Shown: positions 51,878 through 60,445 of the stretch, piece by piece
How positions within the stretch are numbered: position 1 is the first letter of the stretch
How the letters are laid out: every line of letters starts with the position of its first letter
Source of the DNA: Gaiella sp038230035
GTDB lineage: Bacteria > Actinomycetota > Thermoleophilia > Gaiellales > Gaiellaceae
Direction of reading: 5' to 3'
DNA length: 64,000 nt
NCBI GenBank assembly: GCA_038230035.1
Contig: JBBRNX010000016.1
Span: 1 to 64,000 of the forward strand
Notes under the pieces: model-generated
What the model saw: only the letters and a program-made list of their open reading frames with translations
Databases searched by the model: none
Told to the model about the DNA's origin: nothing
Translations under genes and position numbers: made by a program

Positions 51878-51953
51878 GCCGCACTACCCGCTGACGCTCT
51901 CACTGGGAGAGCCAAAATCCGACTTTGTGTTTCAGTAACACAAGGCATCACGC
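51845..51953 (-). repeat. Repeat unit of 74-bp period, about 1.5 copies, with hairpins
   Basis: A 35-bp segment occurs at 51845-51879 and 51919-51953 with 31 of 35 identical bases, offset by 74 bp. Each has a dyad: the second copy is perfect, TTGTGTT TCAGT AACACAA on the + strand. Between them, GCTCTC ACTGG GAGAGC (51896-51912) forms another hairpin. The segment spans the mqnA stop and mqnC start. Confidence 0.85.
51874..51951 (-). CDS. 25-residue mini-ORF between mqnA and mqnC
   Basis: GTG 51951 overlaps the mqnA stop (GTGA), and its TGA at 51876-51874 overlaps the mqnC start (GTGA). The product would start MMPCVTETQS. It arises from the repeat unit and mirrors the mqnC N-terminus (IPSVTETQG). 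It may serve only to carry translating ribosomes across the insertion; a functional peptide is doubtful. Confidence 0.25.
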   Translation of the reverse strand: MMPCVTETQSRILALPVRASAGSAA

Positions 51954-52709
51954 GCGCACCTCGCTACGCGTGAAGCGTAACTCCGGGACGTGGTCGAGCT
52001 CGCCGACGTCGCGGGCCATCTCGAGGAAGGTGTAGAAGCCGGCGCGCTCGCGCGGCCCGAACGAATAGCGGAGCTTCTCGAAGTAACGGGCCAGGAACCC
52101 GGCCGGGTAGCCGTAGCGCACGCTCGCCTCGTTCGCGAGGCGCTCGGGCTCGGAGCGCGCGAGCCGGACCGACGCGACGAGCGCGTGCTCGAGATCGGCG
52201 AGCTGATCGGCGAGCTCTTCTGGGGCAGCCCACACGGCGAACACCATTGGCAAGCCGGTGCGTTCGAGCCACAGGCGGCCGAGGTCGTGGTGCGGCGTGG
52301 GATCCTCGAACGCGCTCTTCAACGCCGCGTCGCCGATCAGCAGCTTGGCGTCGGCCTCCTCCTCGTGCGACACGTGCTCGGCTTGCGGTAGCAAGACCTT
52401 CGTGAGAACGACCGAGGTTGCGCTTTCGGGCGTGATCGCGACGGTGCGAACGCGCCCGAGCGGCAGCCGGGTCACGAGCTGGATCGAGTCGACGGCGCCC
52501 TCCGACGAGACGCACAGCCGCGGGAGCAGCCGTAGCTGCTCTGCATTCCGCGCGTATGTGATCGACGAGATCGGCGCGACGTCGACCTCACCGTCGAGCA
52601 GCATCCGGTTCAGCTCGGTCGGCACACCGACGACCTCGTCCACCTCGTATTCGAGCCGGTGGAAGACAGGCGCCATGTTGACGTAGGAGATCCGTCCTAG
52701 CCGCAGCAC
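51948..52709 (-). CDS. mqnA: Chorismate dehydratase
   Basis: The 253-residue protein has the MqnA pattern: RLGRISYVNMAPVFHRLE at the N-terminus, VPTELNRMLLDGEVDVAPISSITYA and ESATSVVLTKVLL, in a periplasmic-binding-protein-like fold. It converts chorismate to 3-enolpyruvoylbenzoate, the first step of the futalosine menaquinone route. It follows mqnE by 1 bp. Confidence 0.94.
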   Translation of the reverse strand: MLRLGRISYVNMAPVFHRLEYEVDEVVGVPTELNRMLLDGEVDVAPISSITYARNAEQLRLLPRLCVSSEGAVDSIQLVTRLPLGRVRTVAITPESATSVVLTKVLLPQAEHVSHEEEADAKLLIGDAALKSAFEDPTPHHDLGRLWLERTGLPMVFAVWAAPEELADQLADLEHALVASVRLARSEPERLANEASVRYGYPAGFLARYFEKLRYSFGPRERAGFYTFLEMARDVGELDHVPELRFTRSEVRA

Positions 52710-52710
52710 G

Positions 52711-53832
52711 TCATGCCCATCGCCGGATTTCGTTGTAGAGCGTGTCGCGCTGCACGGGAATGCGGCCGGCTTCAGATACGAAGCGGACGAGCTGGTCGAC
52801 CTTCTGCTCCGTCTCGGTCACTGCGCCGGCGGCGTGGAAGATCGTTTCCCTCACGACCGTGCCCTGCACATCGTTCGCGCCGAAGTGGAGACCGACCGCC
52901 GCGAGGGGCATGCCCATCATGATCCAGTAGGCCTTGATGTGTTCGACGTTGTCGAGCATCAGGCGCGAGACGGCGAGCATCTTCAGGTCGTCCGCGCCGG
53001 TCGTATGCCGCCAGCCACGGCGCTCGAACACGGTGTTCTCGGGGTGGAACGCAAGCGGGATGAAGGCGAGGAAGCCGCCGGTCTTGTCCTGCTGCTCGCG
53101 GAGGCGGATCAGATGGTCGACGCGCTCCTCGTAGGTTTCGACATGCCCGTACAACATGGTGCAGTGAGTCGGCATCCCCATCCGGTGGGCTGTGTCGTGG
53201 ACGTGGAACCAGATCTCCGGATCCTCCTTCCCCGGTGCGACGAGCTGACGCACGCGACGCGCGAAGATCTCGGCGCCGCCACCGGGCAGCGAGCCGAGCC
53301 CTGCCGCCATCAGCTCGCGCAGCACCTCTTCATGCGTCAGTCCCCCTGAGACGGTAGTCATGTGGTGGATCTCGGAGGCCGTGTAGCACTTGAGATGCAC
53401 GTCCGGCAGCGCGGCGTGCAGCTGGCGGATCGTGTCAAGGTAGAAGTCGAACCCGATGTGCGGGTTCTCGCCGTTCACCATGTGGATCTCGGTGAACCCG
53501 GTCAGCTCGTGCTGCGCATGCGCGTCGGCGACCAGCTCCTCGGCGGTGATCGTGTACGCCTGCTCCTGCTTCTGTGTCGCGGCGAAGGCACAGAACTTGC
53601 ACTTCACCCGGCAGATGTTCGTCTGGTACAGGTTCATGTTCTGGACGAAGAAGACATCGTCAGTTCCGCCGCGCAAACGCCGTGCGAGATCGGCGAGCTC
53701 CCCGATCTCGAGCAAATCGTCCGACTCGAGAAGCGCGAGGCCGTCTTCGAGATCGAGACGCTCACCAGCCACGAGCTTCTCGCGGATGGGGGCGAGCGTC
53801 GATTGAGTCTCGAGGGTTGCCATGGAGTTCAT
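52711..53832 (-). CDS. mqnE: Aminodeoxyfutalosine synthase (radical SAM)
   Basis: From ATG 53832, overlapping the polyprenyl synthase stop (ATGA), the product is 373 residues. The cluster Cys are C74-x3-C78-x2-C81 (ICRVKCKFCAF). HMVNGENPHIGFDFYLD, KCYTASEIHHM, GLGSLPGGGAEIF and FIPLAFHPENT are MqnE features. It joins 3-enolpyruvoylbenzoate with SAM to give 6-amino-6-deoxyfutalosine. Confidence 0.94.
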   Translation of the reverse strand: MNSMATLETQSTLAPIREKLVAGERLDLEDGLALLESDDLLEIGELADLARRLRGGTDDVFFVQNMNLYQTNICRVKCKFCAFAATQKQEQAYTITAEELVADAHAQHELTGFTEIHMVNGENPHIGFDFYLDTIRQLHAALPDVHLKCYTASEIHHMTTVSGGLTHEEVLRELMAAGLGSLPGGGAEIFARRVRQLVAPGKEDPEIWFHVHDTAHRMGMPTHCTMLYGHVETYEERVDHLIRLREQQDKTGGFLAFIPLAFHPENTVFERRGWRHTTGADDLKMLAVSRLMLDNVEHIKAYWIMMGMPLAAVGLHFGANDVQGTVVRETIFHAAGAVTETEQKVDQLVRFVSEAGRIPVQRDTLYNEIRRWA

Positions 53833-54767
53833 CCCGTCCTGATCACGACGGCGTCCGCGAGAGCTTCGAGCTCCGCCCGGCACCCGCTTCCCGCATCACC
53901 TGCCGGGCCGGGGCCGTCCAGCGCTTCCCTCGCCTTCCTAGCGTAGTCGAGCGCCACTTCCCTGGACCGTTCGAGCGCCCCGGTCTGCGCGACACGCACG
54001 AGCACGCCCTCCAGCGGGCCACCTGCCAGGCCGGCTCGGACGACGGGATCGAGCTGCGCGGCGAGCAGCAGGGGCAGCGTCGGCGTGCCGTCCCGAAGGT
54101 CGATGCCCGGGACCTTGCCCGTCTCGATCGTGTCGCCGGTGCAGTCGAGAATGTCGTCAGCGATCTGAAAGGCGATCCCGAGCAGAAGCCCGTACTCGCC
54201 GCTGCCGCCGCCGAGCACACACGCAGCCTCGAACAGCTTTCCCGTCTTCAGCGCGCACCGCGCGAGATAGTCGTCGATCGCCGTGTCGGCGTCGTAGCGC
54301 TGGCGACGCTGCATTGCCTCTCCGCGCGCGAGCGCCAGCGACGCGTCCGCGAGAACCGCAACGGCGGCCCGGTCACCCGTCGCAGCGAGCTCGGCGAACG
54401 CGCGCGCGAAGAGGTAGTCGCCGGCTGCGCGCGCCGCTGCCGGCCCGTGCGATGTCCACGCCGCCGCGTGACCGCGCCGTACCTGGGCGCCGTCGATCAG
54501 GTCGTCGTGGACCAAGGTCGCCTGGTGGACGAGCTCGACGGCGACACCCGCCGCAACCGGCGCCGCCGAGCCGGTCGGCGCAGAGAGGAACGTCAGGGCG
54601 GGACGAAGGCGCTTGCCTCCCGCAGCAAGCGCGTCGGCGCCGACGTCTGCGACAACGCCGGGATGGCTCGCGATGACGACGGTCAGCCGATCCTCGACCG
54701 CCGTCAGGTACTCGGCGAGACCTGCTGCGCTGTTGACCATCTCGAGCGTCGCGGCTGCAGTGGTCAT
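53829..54767 (-). CDS. Polyprenyl diphosphate synthase (menaquinone side chain)
   Basis: From ATG 54767, overlapping the menG stop, the product is 312 residues. It has GGKRLRPALTFL, the first aspartate-rich motif HDDLIDGAQVRRG and the second ADDILDCTGD, both intact, and GDYLFARAFAELA. It makes a long-chain isoprenoid diphosphate, presumably for menaquinone given its neighbours. Chain length cannot be read with confidence. Confidence 0.92.
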   Translation of the reverse strand: MTTAAATLEMVNSAAGLAEYLTAVEDRLTVVIASHPGVVADVGADALAAGGKRLRPALTFLSAPTGSAAPVAAGVAVELVHQATLVHDDLIDGAQVRRGHAAAWTSHGPAAARAAGDYLFARAFAELAATGDRAAVAVLADASLALARGEAMQRRQRYDADTAIDDYLARCALKTGKLFEAACVLGGGSGEYGLLLGIAFQIADDILDCTGDTIETGKVPGIDLRDGTPTLPLLLAAQLDPVVRAGLAGGPLEGVLVRVAQTGALERSREVALDYARKAREALDGPGPAGDAGSGCRAELEALADAVVIRTG

Positions 54768-55447
54768 GCGGCTACGCACGTATGCAGCGCGACGATGGTG
54801 CCTCCGAGGAGCTGGAACCGCACGTCGGCAAAGCCGGCGTGTTCGAGCTTGGCGGCAAGCTCCTCTGCGCCCGGGAACCGCCGCACGCTCGCTGGCAGGT
54901 AGCTGTACGCACCCCCGCCGGGAAGCACCTTCCCGAGAACAGGGACGATCCGGTCGAACCAGAGGCCGAAGAACGGCTTCAGCCGTCCGCGAGGCTGGGT
55001 GATCTCGAGCACGGCCAGGCGTCCACCCGGCCGGAGGACCCGCCGCAGTTCGCGCAATCCCAACTCGAGATCGGCGACGTTGCGCACCCCGAAACCGACC
55101 GTGGCGGCGTCGAACGATCCGTCCGCAAACGGCAGCACAAGCAGATCACCCTGCACCCACTCGATCGACCGTGACTTCCTCCGTGCGCGTTCGAGCATCC
55201 GCTCCGAGAAGTCGAGGCCGACAACTCGGCCGCCTTGCCTCTCGGCTTCGAGCGCGAGATCGCCGGTGCCGCAGCATGCGTCGAGGACGCGATCGCCCGG
55301 CTGGACTACGAGCTCCACCGAAAGACGGCGCCAACGGCGATCGAGCCCGACGGTCATCACGCGGTTCATCGCGTCGTAGACAGGTGCGATCCGGTCGAAC
55401 ATCGACCGCACGGCATCCGGCGAGAGCGTTCCGGCCGCGCCGCTCAT
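54764..55447 (-). CDS. menG: Demethylmenaquinone methyltransferase
   Basis: The 227-residue protein has the UbiE/MenG signature: MFDRIAPVYDAMNRVMTVGLDRRWRR, VLDACCGTGDLALE (SAM motif), and YSYLPASVRRFPGAEELAAKL. It performs the last methylation of menaquinone. It overlaps ubiX and the polyprenyl synthase gene by 4 bp each. Confidence 0.95.
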   Translation of the reverse strand: MSGAAGTLSPDAVRSMFDRIAPVYDAMNRVMTVGLDRRWRRLSVELVVQPGDRVLDACCGTGDLALEAERQGGRVVGLDFSERMLERARRKSRSIEWVQGDLLVLPFADGSFDAATVGFGVRNVADLELGLRELRRVLRPGGRLAVLEITQPRGRLKPFFGLWFDRIVPVLGKVLPGGGAYSYLPASVRRFPGAEELAAKLEHAGFADVRFQLLGGTIVALHTCVAA

Positions 55448-56031
55448 TGGCCCCAGCGCCTGACGAGCGTGTTGTCGATCCCGAGCTGGTCGAGGCAGCG
55501 CGCGACGACGAAGTCAACGAGGTCGTCCACGGTCTCGGCGCCGTGGTAGAAGCCGGGCGCAGCGAAGAGGATCACCGCGCCGGCGTCGTTCAGCGTCGCA
55601 AGACCACGGAGGTGAATCGCCGACAGTGGCGTCTCACGTGGCACGAGCACGAGCTTCCGGCGCTCTTTCAGCGCAACCGAAGCTGCGCGGTGGATGAGGT
55701 TCGCCATCGCACCAGTCGCGAGTGTGCCGACGGTCGACATCGAGCACGGGCAGACGACGTAGCCGTCGACCTGGGCAGAGCCGCTCGCATACGGGCTCGA
55801 GTAGTCCTGGATCCCGTACGTCGTGACCGCATCGCCGAGGTGGCCGGCGAAACGCTCGAGCACCTCCTCGCGAGCGAGCGCTGGGTCCGAGTAGAGCTCC
55901 GTCCCGAGCACCTGAATCCCCGCAGCGGAGATGGTCAGACCGACGTTACAGCCGGCGCCGACGAGCGATTCGAGGAGCCGAGCCGCATAGGGAGCGCCGG
56001 AGGCACCGGTGACGCCGAGAAAGACACGCAC
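55444..56031 (-). CDS. ubiX: Flavin prenyltransferase (UbiX family)
   Basis: The 195-residue protein has FLGVTGASGAPYAARLLE, VVCPCSMSTVGTLATGAMANLIHRAASVALKERRKLVLVPRETPLS and ILFAAPGFY. It makes prenylated FMN, the cofactor of UbiD-type decarboxylases such as the one at 58.8-60.3 kb. In futalosine organisms a UbiX/UbiD pair is assigned to the late decarboxylation step. Confidence 0.94.
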   Translation of the reverse strand: MRVFLGVTGASGAPYAARLLESLVGAGCNVGLTISAAGIQVLGTELYSDPALAREEVLERFAGHLGDAVTTYGIQDYSSPYASGSAQVDGYVVCPCSMSTVGTLATGAMANLIHRAASVALKERRKLVLVPRETPLSAIHLRGLATLNDAGAVILFAAPGFYHGAETVDDLVDFVVARCLDQLGIDNTLVRRWGQ

Positions 56032-56061
56032 AGGAGCCTGAGCGTAGCGGCTGAGCGAGAT

Positions 56062-56898
56062 CTACTTCGCGCCCTTGGAGGCGTCCAAGAACGCGCCGAT
56101 CTGCTTCAGCTGCGCCGTATCGAGCGGGCCACCGTACTTGTCGCCGAATTTCGGCATCACGTTGTTCCCGAACGCCGCGGGGTTCGCAACGTAGTCGGCG
56201 AACCCCTGGATGCCGCGGCCGCCCTTGCCGATCGCCGAGAGATCGGGTGCACCGAGGTTCGATGAGCCCTTGCCGAGGTAGGTGTGGCAGTTCATGCAGC
56301 CGGACTGGGCGAAGAGCTTGGCGCCCGCGACCGCAGCCGGGTTGGCGGCGAAGCCCTCGCTCGCGGCCCACTGCGGCACGTACACGAGGTTCTCGGCGCC
56401 GAGCGACTCCTTGGCGACCGCGCCCTTCCAGGTGAGCGTGCCCATCGAGATCACGACGAGCACCGCGGCGACCATCGCGACCGGTCGGCGTGACGGGCGG
56501 CGCTCCCTTCGGCGATCGTAGAACGGGAGCCCGATCAGGAGGACCAGGAGGATCGTCGGTATGCCGACGGTGCCGAGGACCACCGAGTTCGGCCACTTGA
56601 AGATCCGGAGCAGATAGAAGAGGAAGTAGAAGAACCAGTCGGGCCGCGGCACGAAGCTTGTCGTGCCTGGGTCGGCCTTCGGCGATGTCAACGGCCCGAG
56701 GACGCCGACACCGTCCTTCGCATGCTGCGCCGTGAAGTACCAGATGGCGGCGAGCGCGATGATCACCACTACGACGACGAACGCCATGATCGTGTCGTGC
56801 CACATGGCGTACGGGAAGAACGGCTTCCCTTCACGCTTGACGTCGTCCTTGTAGCGCTTGAACCCCTCGCGCTGGGCGCGCTGCAACTTGGAGCTCAT
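56062..56898 (-). CDS. qcrC: Menaquinol:cytochrome c reductase, cytochrome b/c subunit
   Basis: The 278-residue protein fuses a subunit-IV-like membrane part (about 35-160, with GTTSFVPRPDWFFYFLFYLLRIFKWP carrying the conserved PDWFF loop) to a C-terminal cytochrome c domain. The heme motif is C201-x2-C204-H205 and the likely axial Met248 is in VMPKFGD. This fusion is the form found in Bacillus and some actinobacteria. It starts 1 bp after the cytochrome b gene. Confidence 0.93.
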   Translation of the reverse strand: MSSKLQRAQREGFKRYKDDVKREGKPFFPYAMWHDTIMAFVVVVVIIALAAIWYFTAQHAKDGVGVLGPLTSPKADPGTTSFVPRPDWFFYFLFYLLRIFKWPNSVVLGTVGIPTILLVLLIGLPFYDRRRERRPSRRPVAMVAAVLVVISMGTLTWKGAVAKESLGAENLVYVPQWAASEGFAANPAAVAGAKLFAQSGCMNCHTYLGKGSSNLGAPDLSAIGKGGRGIQGFADYVANPAAFGNNVMPKFGDKYGGPLDTAQLKQIGAFLDASKGAK

Positions 56899-56899
56899 G

Positions 56900-57688
56900 T
56901 CAGCTGTCCGATCCCGGGTCGTCCGACGATCGGATGAGCCCCTCGCGAGCGCCCTCCGGCTTCTCCTCTGGTCGGTCGCGACCGGCTGCGACCGGCGACC
57001 ACGGCGGCGAGGTGACGCCGAGCCGCACGACGAGGTACAGGTGCAGGACGATCAGCCCGATCAGCCCGCCGGGGATCAGGAGCATGTGCATCGAGTAGAA
57101 GCGTGCGATCGTGTCGGGTCCGATCTGGGACCCGCCCTGCAAGAAGTCCGCGAGAAACGGCCCTAGGAACGGAGCCGTCGCGTTCAGGTTGATGCCGACC
57201 GCAGTCGCCCAGTACGCGGTCTGATCCCAAGGCAGCAGATAGCCGGTGAAGCCCTCGAGCATCCCGAGCACGAGGAGCAGCGAGCCGACGATCCAGTTCA
57301 GCTCACGCGGGTACTTGTACGCGCCGAACAGGAACACGCGCGCCATGTGGAAGAACATGAGGATGATGAAGACGCTGGCGCCCCACTTGTGCATGCCGCG
57401 CACGAGCCAGCCGAGTGTCACATCGTGCGTGATGTGCTGGATCGACTCGTAGGCGCTGTTCGGATCCGGCTTGTAGTAGAAGGCGAGGAAGACGCCCGTC
57501 ACGGCCTGCACGAGGAACGCGGTGAGCGTCGCCGCACCGAGCGTCTGCATCCAGTTGGTGTCCCGCGGGACGTTCCGGAAGAGAAAGTACTTAACGCCGC
57601 CGACGAGCCCGGTGCGCTCCTCGACCCAGTCGAGCGGGTAGAGCGCAGCCGCTTCCATCTGCCGTCTGCGGGCCGATTTCGGAGCCAT
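56900..57688 (-). CDS. qcrB: Menaquinol:cytochrome c reductase, cytochrome b6-type subunit
   Basis: The 262-residue protein has four membrane helices and the four heme-ligating histidines of cytochrome b6: GMHKWGASVFII and MFFHMARVFLFG in one helix, then FYSMHMLLIPG and IVLHLYLVVRL. ESIQHITHD and GFTGYLLPWDQTAYWA are quinone-site blocks. Its soluble C-terminal tail is Pro/Arg/Glu-rich. It forms the b core with the fused QcrC. Confidence 0.95.
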   Translation of the reverse strand: MAPKSARRRQMEAAALYPLDWVEERTGLVGGVKYFLFRNVPRDTNWMQTLGAATLTAFLVQAVTGVFLAFYYKPDPNSAYESIQHITHDVTLGWLVRGMHKWGASVFIILMFFHMARVFLFGAYKYPRELNWIVGSLLLVLGMLEGFTGYLLPWDQTAYWATAVGINLNATAPFLGPFLADFLQGGSQIGPDTIARFYSMHMLLIPGGLIGLIVLHLYLVVRLGVTSPPWSPVAAGRDRPEEKPEGAREGLIRSSDDPGSDS

Positions 57689-57851
57689 CAGTGCCCCCTC
57701 GAGTGATGCTGCCTCGCTCCTCGGACGCGAGGAGCAAGCCAGGCTAGGACGCAGGGAGCACCAATACTTAGTATTGGTACGACTGAGGACGACGCATGGC
57801 GCCGCTCATCGCGTCCGAGGGGCCAGGATTGCATTGCTCGAGGGGGCACTA
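57689..57851. other. 163-bp intergenic region between qcrA and qcrB with a hairpin repeat
   Basis: This gap is unusual because the surrounding operon has almost none. It contains repeat copy B (57746-57790). Besides that I see only GC-rich sequence without a convincing promoter or open frame. Confidence 0.4.
57746..57790. repeat. Dispersed palindromic repeat, copy B
   Basis: AGGACGCAGGGAGC (57746-57759) and CGACTGAGGAC (57780-57790) flank the stem ACCAATAC (57760-57767), loop TTA, GTATTGGT (57771-57778). The 14-bp left flank is identical to copy A at 28749. Stem positions outside CAATAC differ between copies on both arms so that pairing is kept. Confidence 0.8.
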
Positions 57852-58769
57852 CTAGCGCCCCGGCACCGGGATCGGGTAGAGCCAGCGCTCGATCCCATCG
57901 ACGTGGACGCCGGGTGATGCAGACGTGTAGCGCGAGATCTTTGCGTCCGCGCCCGTGCCCTCGACGTGGCCGACCGAGAAGAGCGTCCCGAGGACGAGGT
58001 GGCCGTTGACGATCGAGAAGGCGAAGCGGTCGAGCGAGCGGACGGGCGGCCCGGCGATGCGGTTGCCTTCGTTGTCGTACTGGCCGCCGTGACACGGGCA
58101 GCCGAAGCCGGCGGGGAAAGCGGGAATGAGCGTCGCGCCCTTGACCTCGATCTTCTTCGCGTCCGCGACGATGCCGTTCGGCTGGATCGGGCACCCGAGG
58201 TGGGCACAGCGGCTGTAGATGACCGTGAAGCTCGGCACCTGCTTGCCGTTGGCGGTCGTCAGGCCGTTGTTGCGGATGAAGGCCGTCTTGCGTGAGACCT
58301 CGCCCTGGCTCGGATCCTCGAGGAACGTCGCGACGATCCACTTCGTCTCGGGGAAGTTAGTGATTGGGCCGAGGTCGACGGGCTTCGTCTTGTGGCTCTC
58401 GAACGCCGGCAGAATCGAGAAACCGAGGACCGGAAGCGTCACGAGCCCTCCGATCGCCGCGCCCAGGCCGAGCGTCGCACCCTCGAGGAAGACGGAGCGG
58501 TCGTACGTCGGTAGCTCTTCGGCAGCCGCCGGCGTAGCAGATGCGCTCATCGTGACGTCCGTCCCCGGCGCCGAGGCGGTCGCGAGTCGTGCGCCGCCCA
58601 TGAGGTCGCGGATCCAGAGGTAGCCGAACGCGGCACCGAGCACGGCCCCGATGGCGGCGATGGGCCAGGAGCCGAGCACGAGGCCGAGCAGCAGACACAC
58701 GACGCCGATCGCAAAGCCGACCGGCCAGAGGCTCGGCGCCGGGACGTGCGCCTTGTTGTCTGAACTCAC
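57852..58769 (-). CDS. qcrA: Menaquinol:cytochrome c reductase, Rieske iron-sulfur subunit
   Basis: The 305-residue protein has two N-terminal membrane segments (about 17-34 and 37-53), another near 95-120, and the Rieske domain. The [2Fe-2S] ligands are C188-x-H190 (SRCAHLGCPIQ) and C224/H227 (GFGCPCHGGQYD), with the disulfide pair C193-C226. The length and the three membrane segments fit the actinobacterial QcrA type. Confidence 0.94.
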   Translation of the reverse strand: MSSDNKAHVPAPSLWPVGFAIGVVCLLLGLVLGSWPIAAIGAVLGAAFGYLWIRDLMGGARLATASAPGTDVTMSASATPAAAEELPTYDRSVFLEGATLGLGAAIGGLVTLPVLGFSILPAFESHKTKPVDLGPITNFPETKWIVATFLEDPSQGEVSRKTAFIRNNGLTTANGKQVPSFTVIYSRCAHLGCPIQPNGIVADAKKIEVKGATLIPAFPAGFGCPCHGGQYDNEGNRIAGPPVRSLDRFAFSIVNGHLVLGTLFSVGHVEGTGADAKISRYTSASPGVHVDGIERWLYPIPVPGR

Positions 58770-58812
58770 CTCACGACCTCCGCGCCATTCAACAGTTCCG
58801 TCCTTGTCGCTG

Positions 58813-60327
58813 TCAACGACGTACCAGCTGCCTCAACCCACGCCTGCGAGCGCCATTCTTACCGATCGCCGGGACGGATGGTGCAGGTATCGCGTACTCC
58901 GCCCAACGTCCGTCGACGAGCGCGCGGATCTCGTCGCTCATCACGATCGGCTCGGGCCATTCACGCGCACCTTCCGCCGGTCCTTTCGCGGTCGCGTCGA
59001 AGCCGATCTTGCCACCGTACGACTGCAGCGTCGGCGAGTGGTCGAGCTGGTCGAGCGGTCCTTCGGCAAGCTCGATGTCGCGCTTCGGGTCGACGTTGGC
59101 GCAGACCTGGAAGAACACCTGCTCGTAGTCGTGGACGTCGACGTGCTCGTCGACGACGACGACCGACTTCGCAAGCGACAGCAACCCGAGCCCCCACACG
59201 GCGTGCATCACCTTCCGCGCGTGGCCGGGGAAACGCTTGCGAATCGAGACGATGACGCAGCCGTGGAACGCGCCAGCCGCAGGCAGGTCGTAGTCCACTA
59301 TCTCGGGCACGCTCATCCGAATCGCCGGCAGGAAGATCCGCTCGGTGGCCTTTGCGAGCCACTCGTCTTCCGCGGGAGGGACGCCGACGACGATCGATGG
59401 ATAGATCGCATCGCTGCGCATCGTGATCGCGCTGATGCGGAAGATCGGGAACTCCTCGGCCGGCGTGTAGTAGCCCGTGTGGTCGCCGAACGGACCTTCG
59501 AGGCCGACGTCGTCGCGCGAGACGGTTCCTTCGAGGACGATCTCGGCGTTCGCGGGCACCTGCAGATCGATCGTCTTGCACTGGACGAGCTCCACCGGCG
59601 AGCCTTTCAGGAAGCCGGCGACCATCAGCTCGCCGATGTGCTTCGGCAGCGGCGCAGAGGCGGAATACGCCGTGACCGGATCGAGGCCGAGCGCGACGGC
59701 GACGGGGATCGTCCCGTCAGGCGAGGCGAGCAGGTCGGCGCGGCCGTCCTTGTGGATCTGCCAGTGCATGAACGTGGAGCGCCGGTCGATCTTCTGCATC
59801 CGGTACATGCCGACGTTGCGCACGCCCGTGTTCGGATCGCGCGTAATCACTGCCGGGAGAGTGATAAAGGGAGCCGGGTCGCCGGGCCAGCAGCGCATGA
59901 TCGGCAGCGCGTCGAGGTCGACCTCGTCGCCGGTGAGCACAACCTCTTGGCACGGCGCCTTGGAGACGTCCTTGGGCATCGAGTCGGCGATCGACTTCAG
60001 CTTGCCGAGGCTCCTCACCTTGTCGACGAGCCCTTGCGGCGGCTGCATCTCGAGCACGCTCTCGAGCTTCTGCGCAACGTCGTCGAGCTTGTCGACGCCG
60101 AACGCCATGCACATCCGCTTCTCGGTGCCAAACTGGTTGATGAGGAGTGGGTGGCGCGAGCCCTTCACGTTCTCGAACAGGAGCGCTGGCCCCCCGACCG
60201 CGACCGTGCGGTCGACGATCTCGGTGATCTCGAGATCTGGGTCGACCTCTGCCGCCACACGAACGAGTTCGCCTTCCTTCTCGAGAAGCGCAATCCAGTC
60301 ACGGAGATCGGAGACGGGCGAAGCCAT
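58813..60327 (-). CDS. ubiD: UbiD-family decarboxylase
   Basis: The 504-residue protein has the UbiD fold with PALLFENVKGSRHPLLINQFGTEKRMCMAFG, NVGMYRMQKIDRRSTFMHWQIHKDG and the Glu-containing GPFGDHTGYYTP. It uses the prenylated FMN made by UbiX. Linked to mqn genes and ubiX, it is probably the futalosine-pathway decarboxylase (MqnL-like). The prenyltransferase MqnP is not in this window. It starts the menaquinone/bc run. Confidence 0.9.
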   Translation of the reverse strand: MASPVSDLRDWIALLEKEGELVRVAAEVDPDLEITEIVDRTVAVGGPALLFENVKGSRHPLLINQFGTEKRMCMAFGVDKLDDVAQKLESVLEMQPPQGLVDKVRSLGKLKSIADSMPKDVSKAPCQEVVLTGDEVDLDALPIMRCWPGDPAPFITLPAVITRDPNTGVRNVGMYRMQKIDRRSTFMHWQIHKDGRADLLASPDGTIPVAVALGLDPVTAYSASAPLPKHIGELMVAGFLKGSPVELVQCKTIDLQVPANAEIVLEGTVSRDDVGLEGPFGDHTGYYTPAEEFPIFRISAITMRSDAIYPSIVVGVPPAEDEWLAKATERIFLPAIRMSVPEIVDYDLPAAGAFHGCVIVSIRKRFPGHARKVMHAVWGLGLLSLAKSVVVVDEHVDVHDYEQVFFQVCANVDPKRDIELAEGPLDQLDHSPTLQSYGGKIGFDATAKGPAEGAREWPEPIVMSDEIRALVDGRWAEYAIPAPSVPAIGKNGARRRGLRQLVRR

Positions 60328-60445
60328 GCGGCGTCAGTCTATGACGAGGCGGATCCCTCGGCCCGCTCGGCTGCCCCAAGGACCCTGACGCAGCAACCTG
60401 CGGACTGCTGCGAAACGACGCCCAGGGGACACGGCTCGAAAGACC

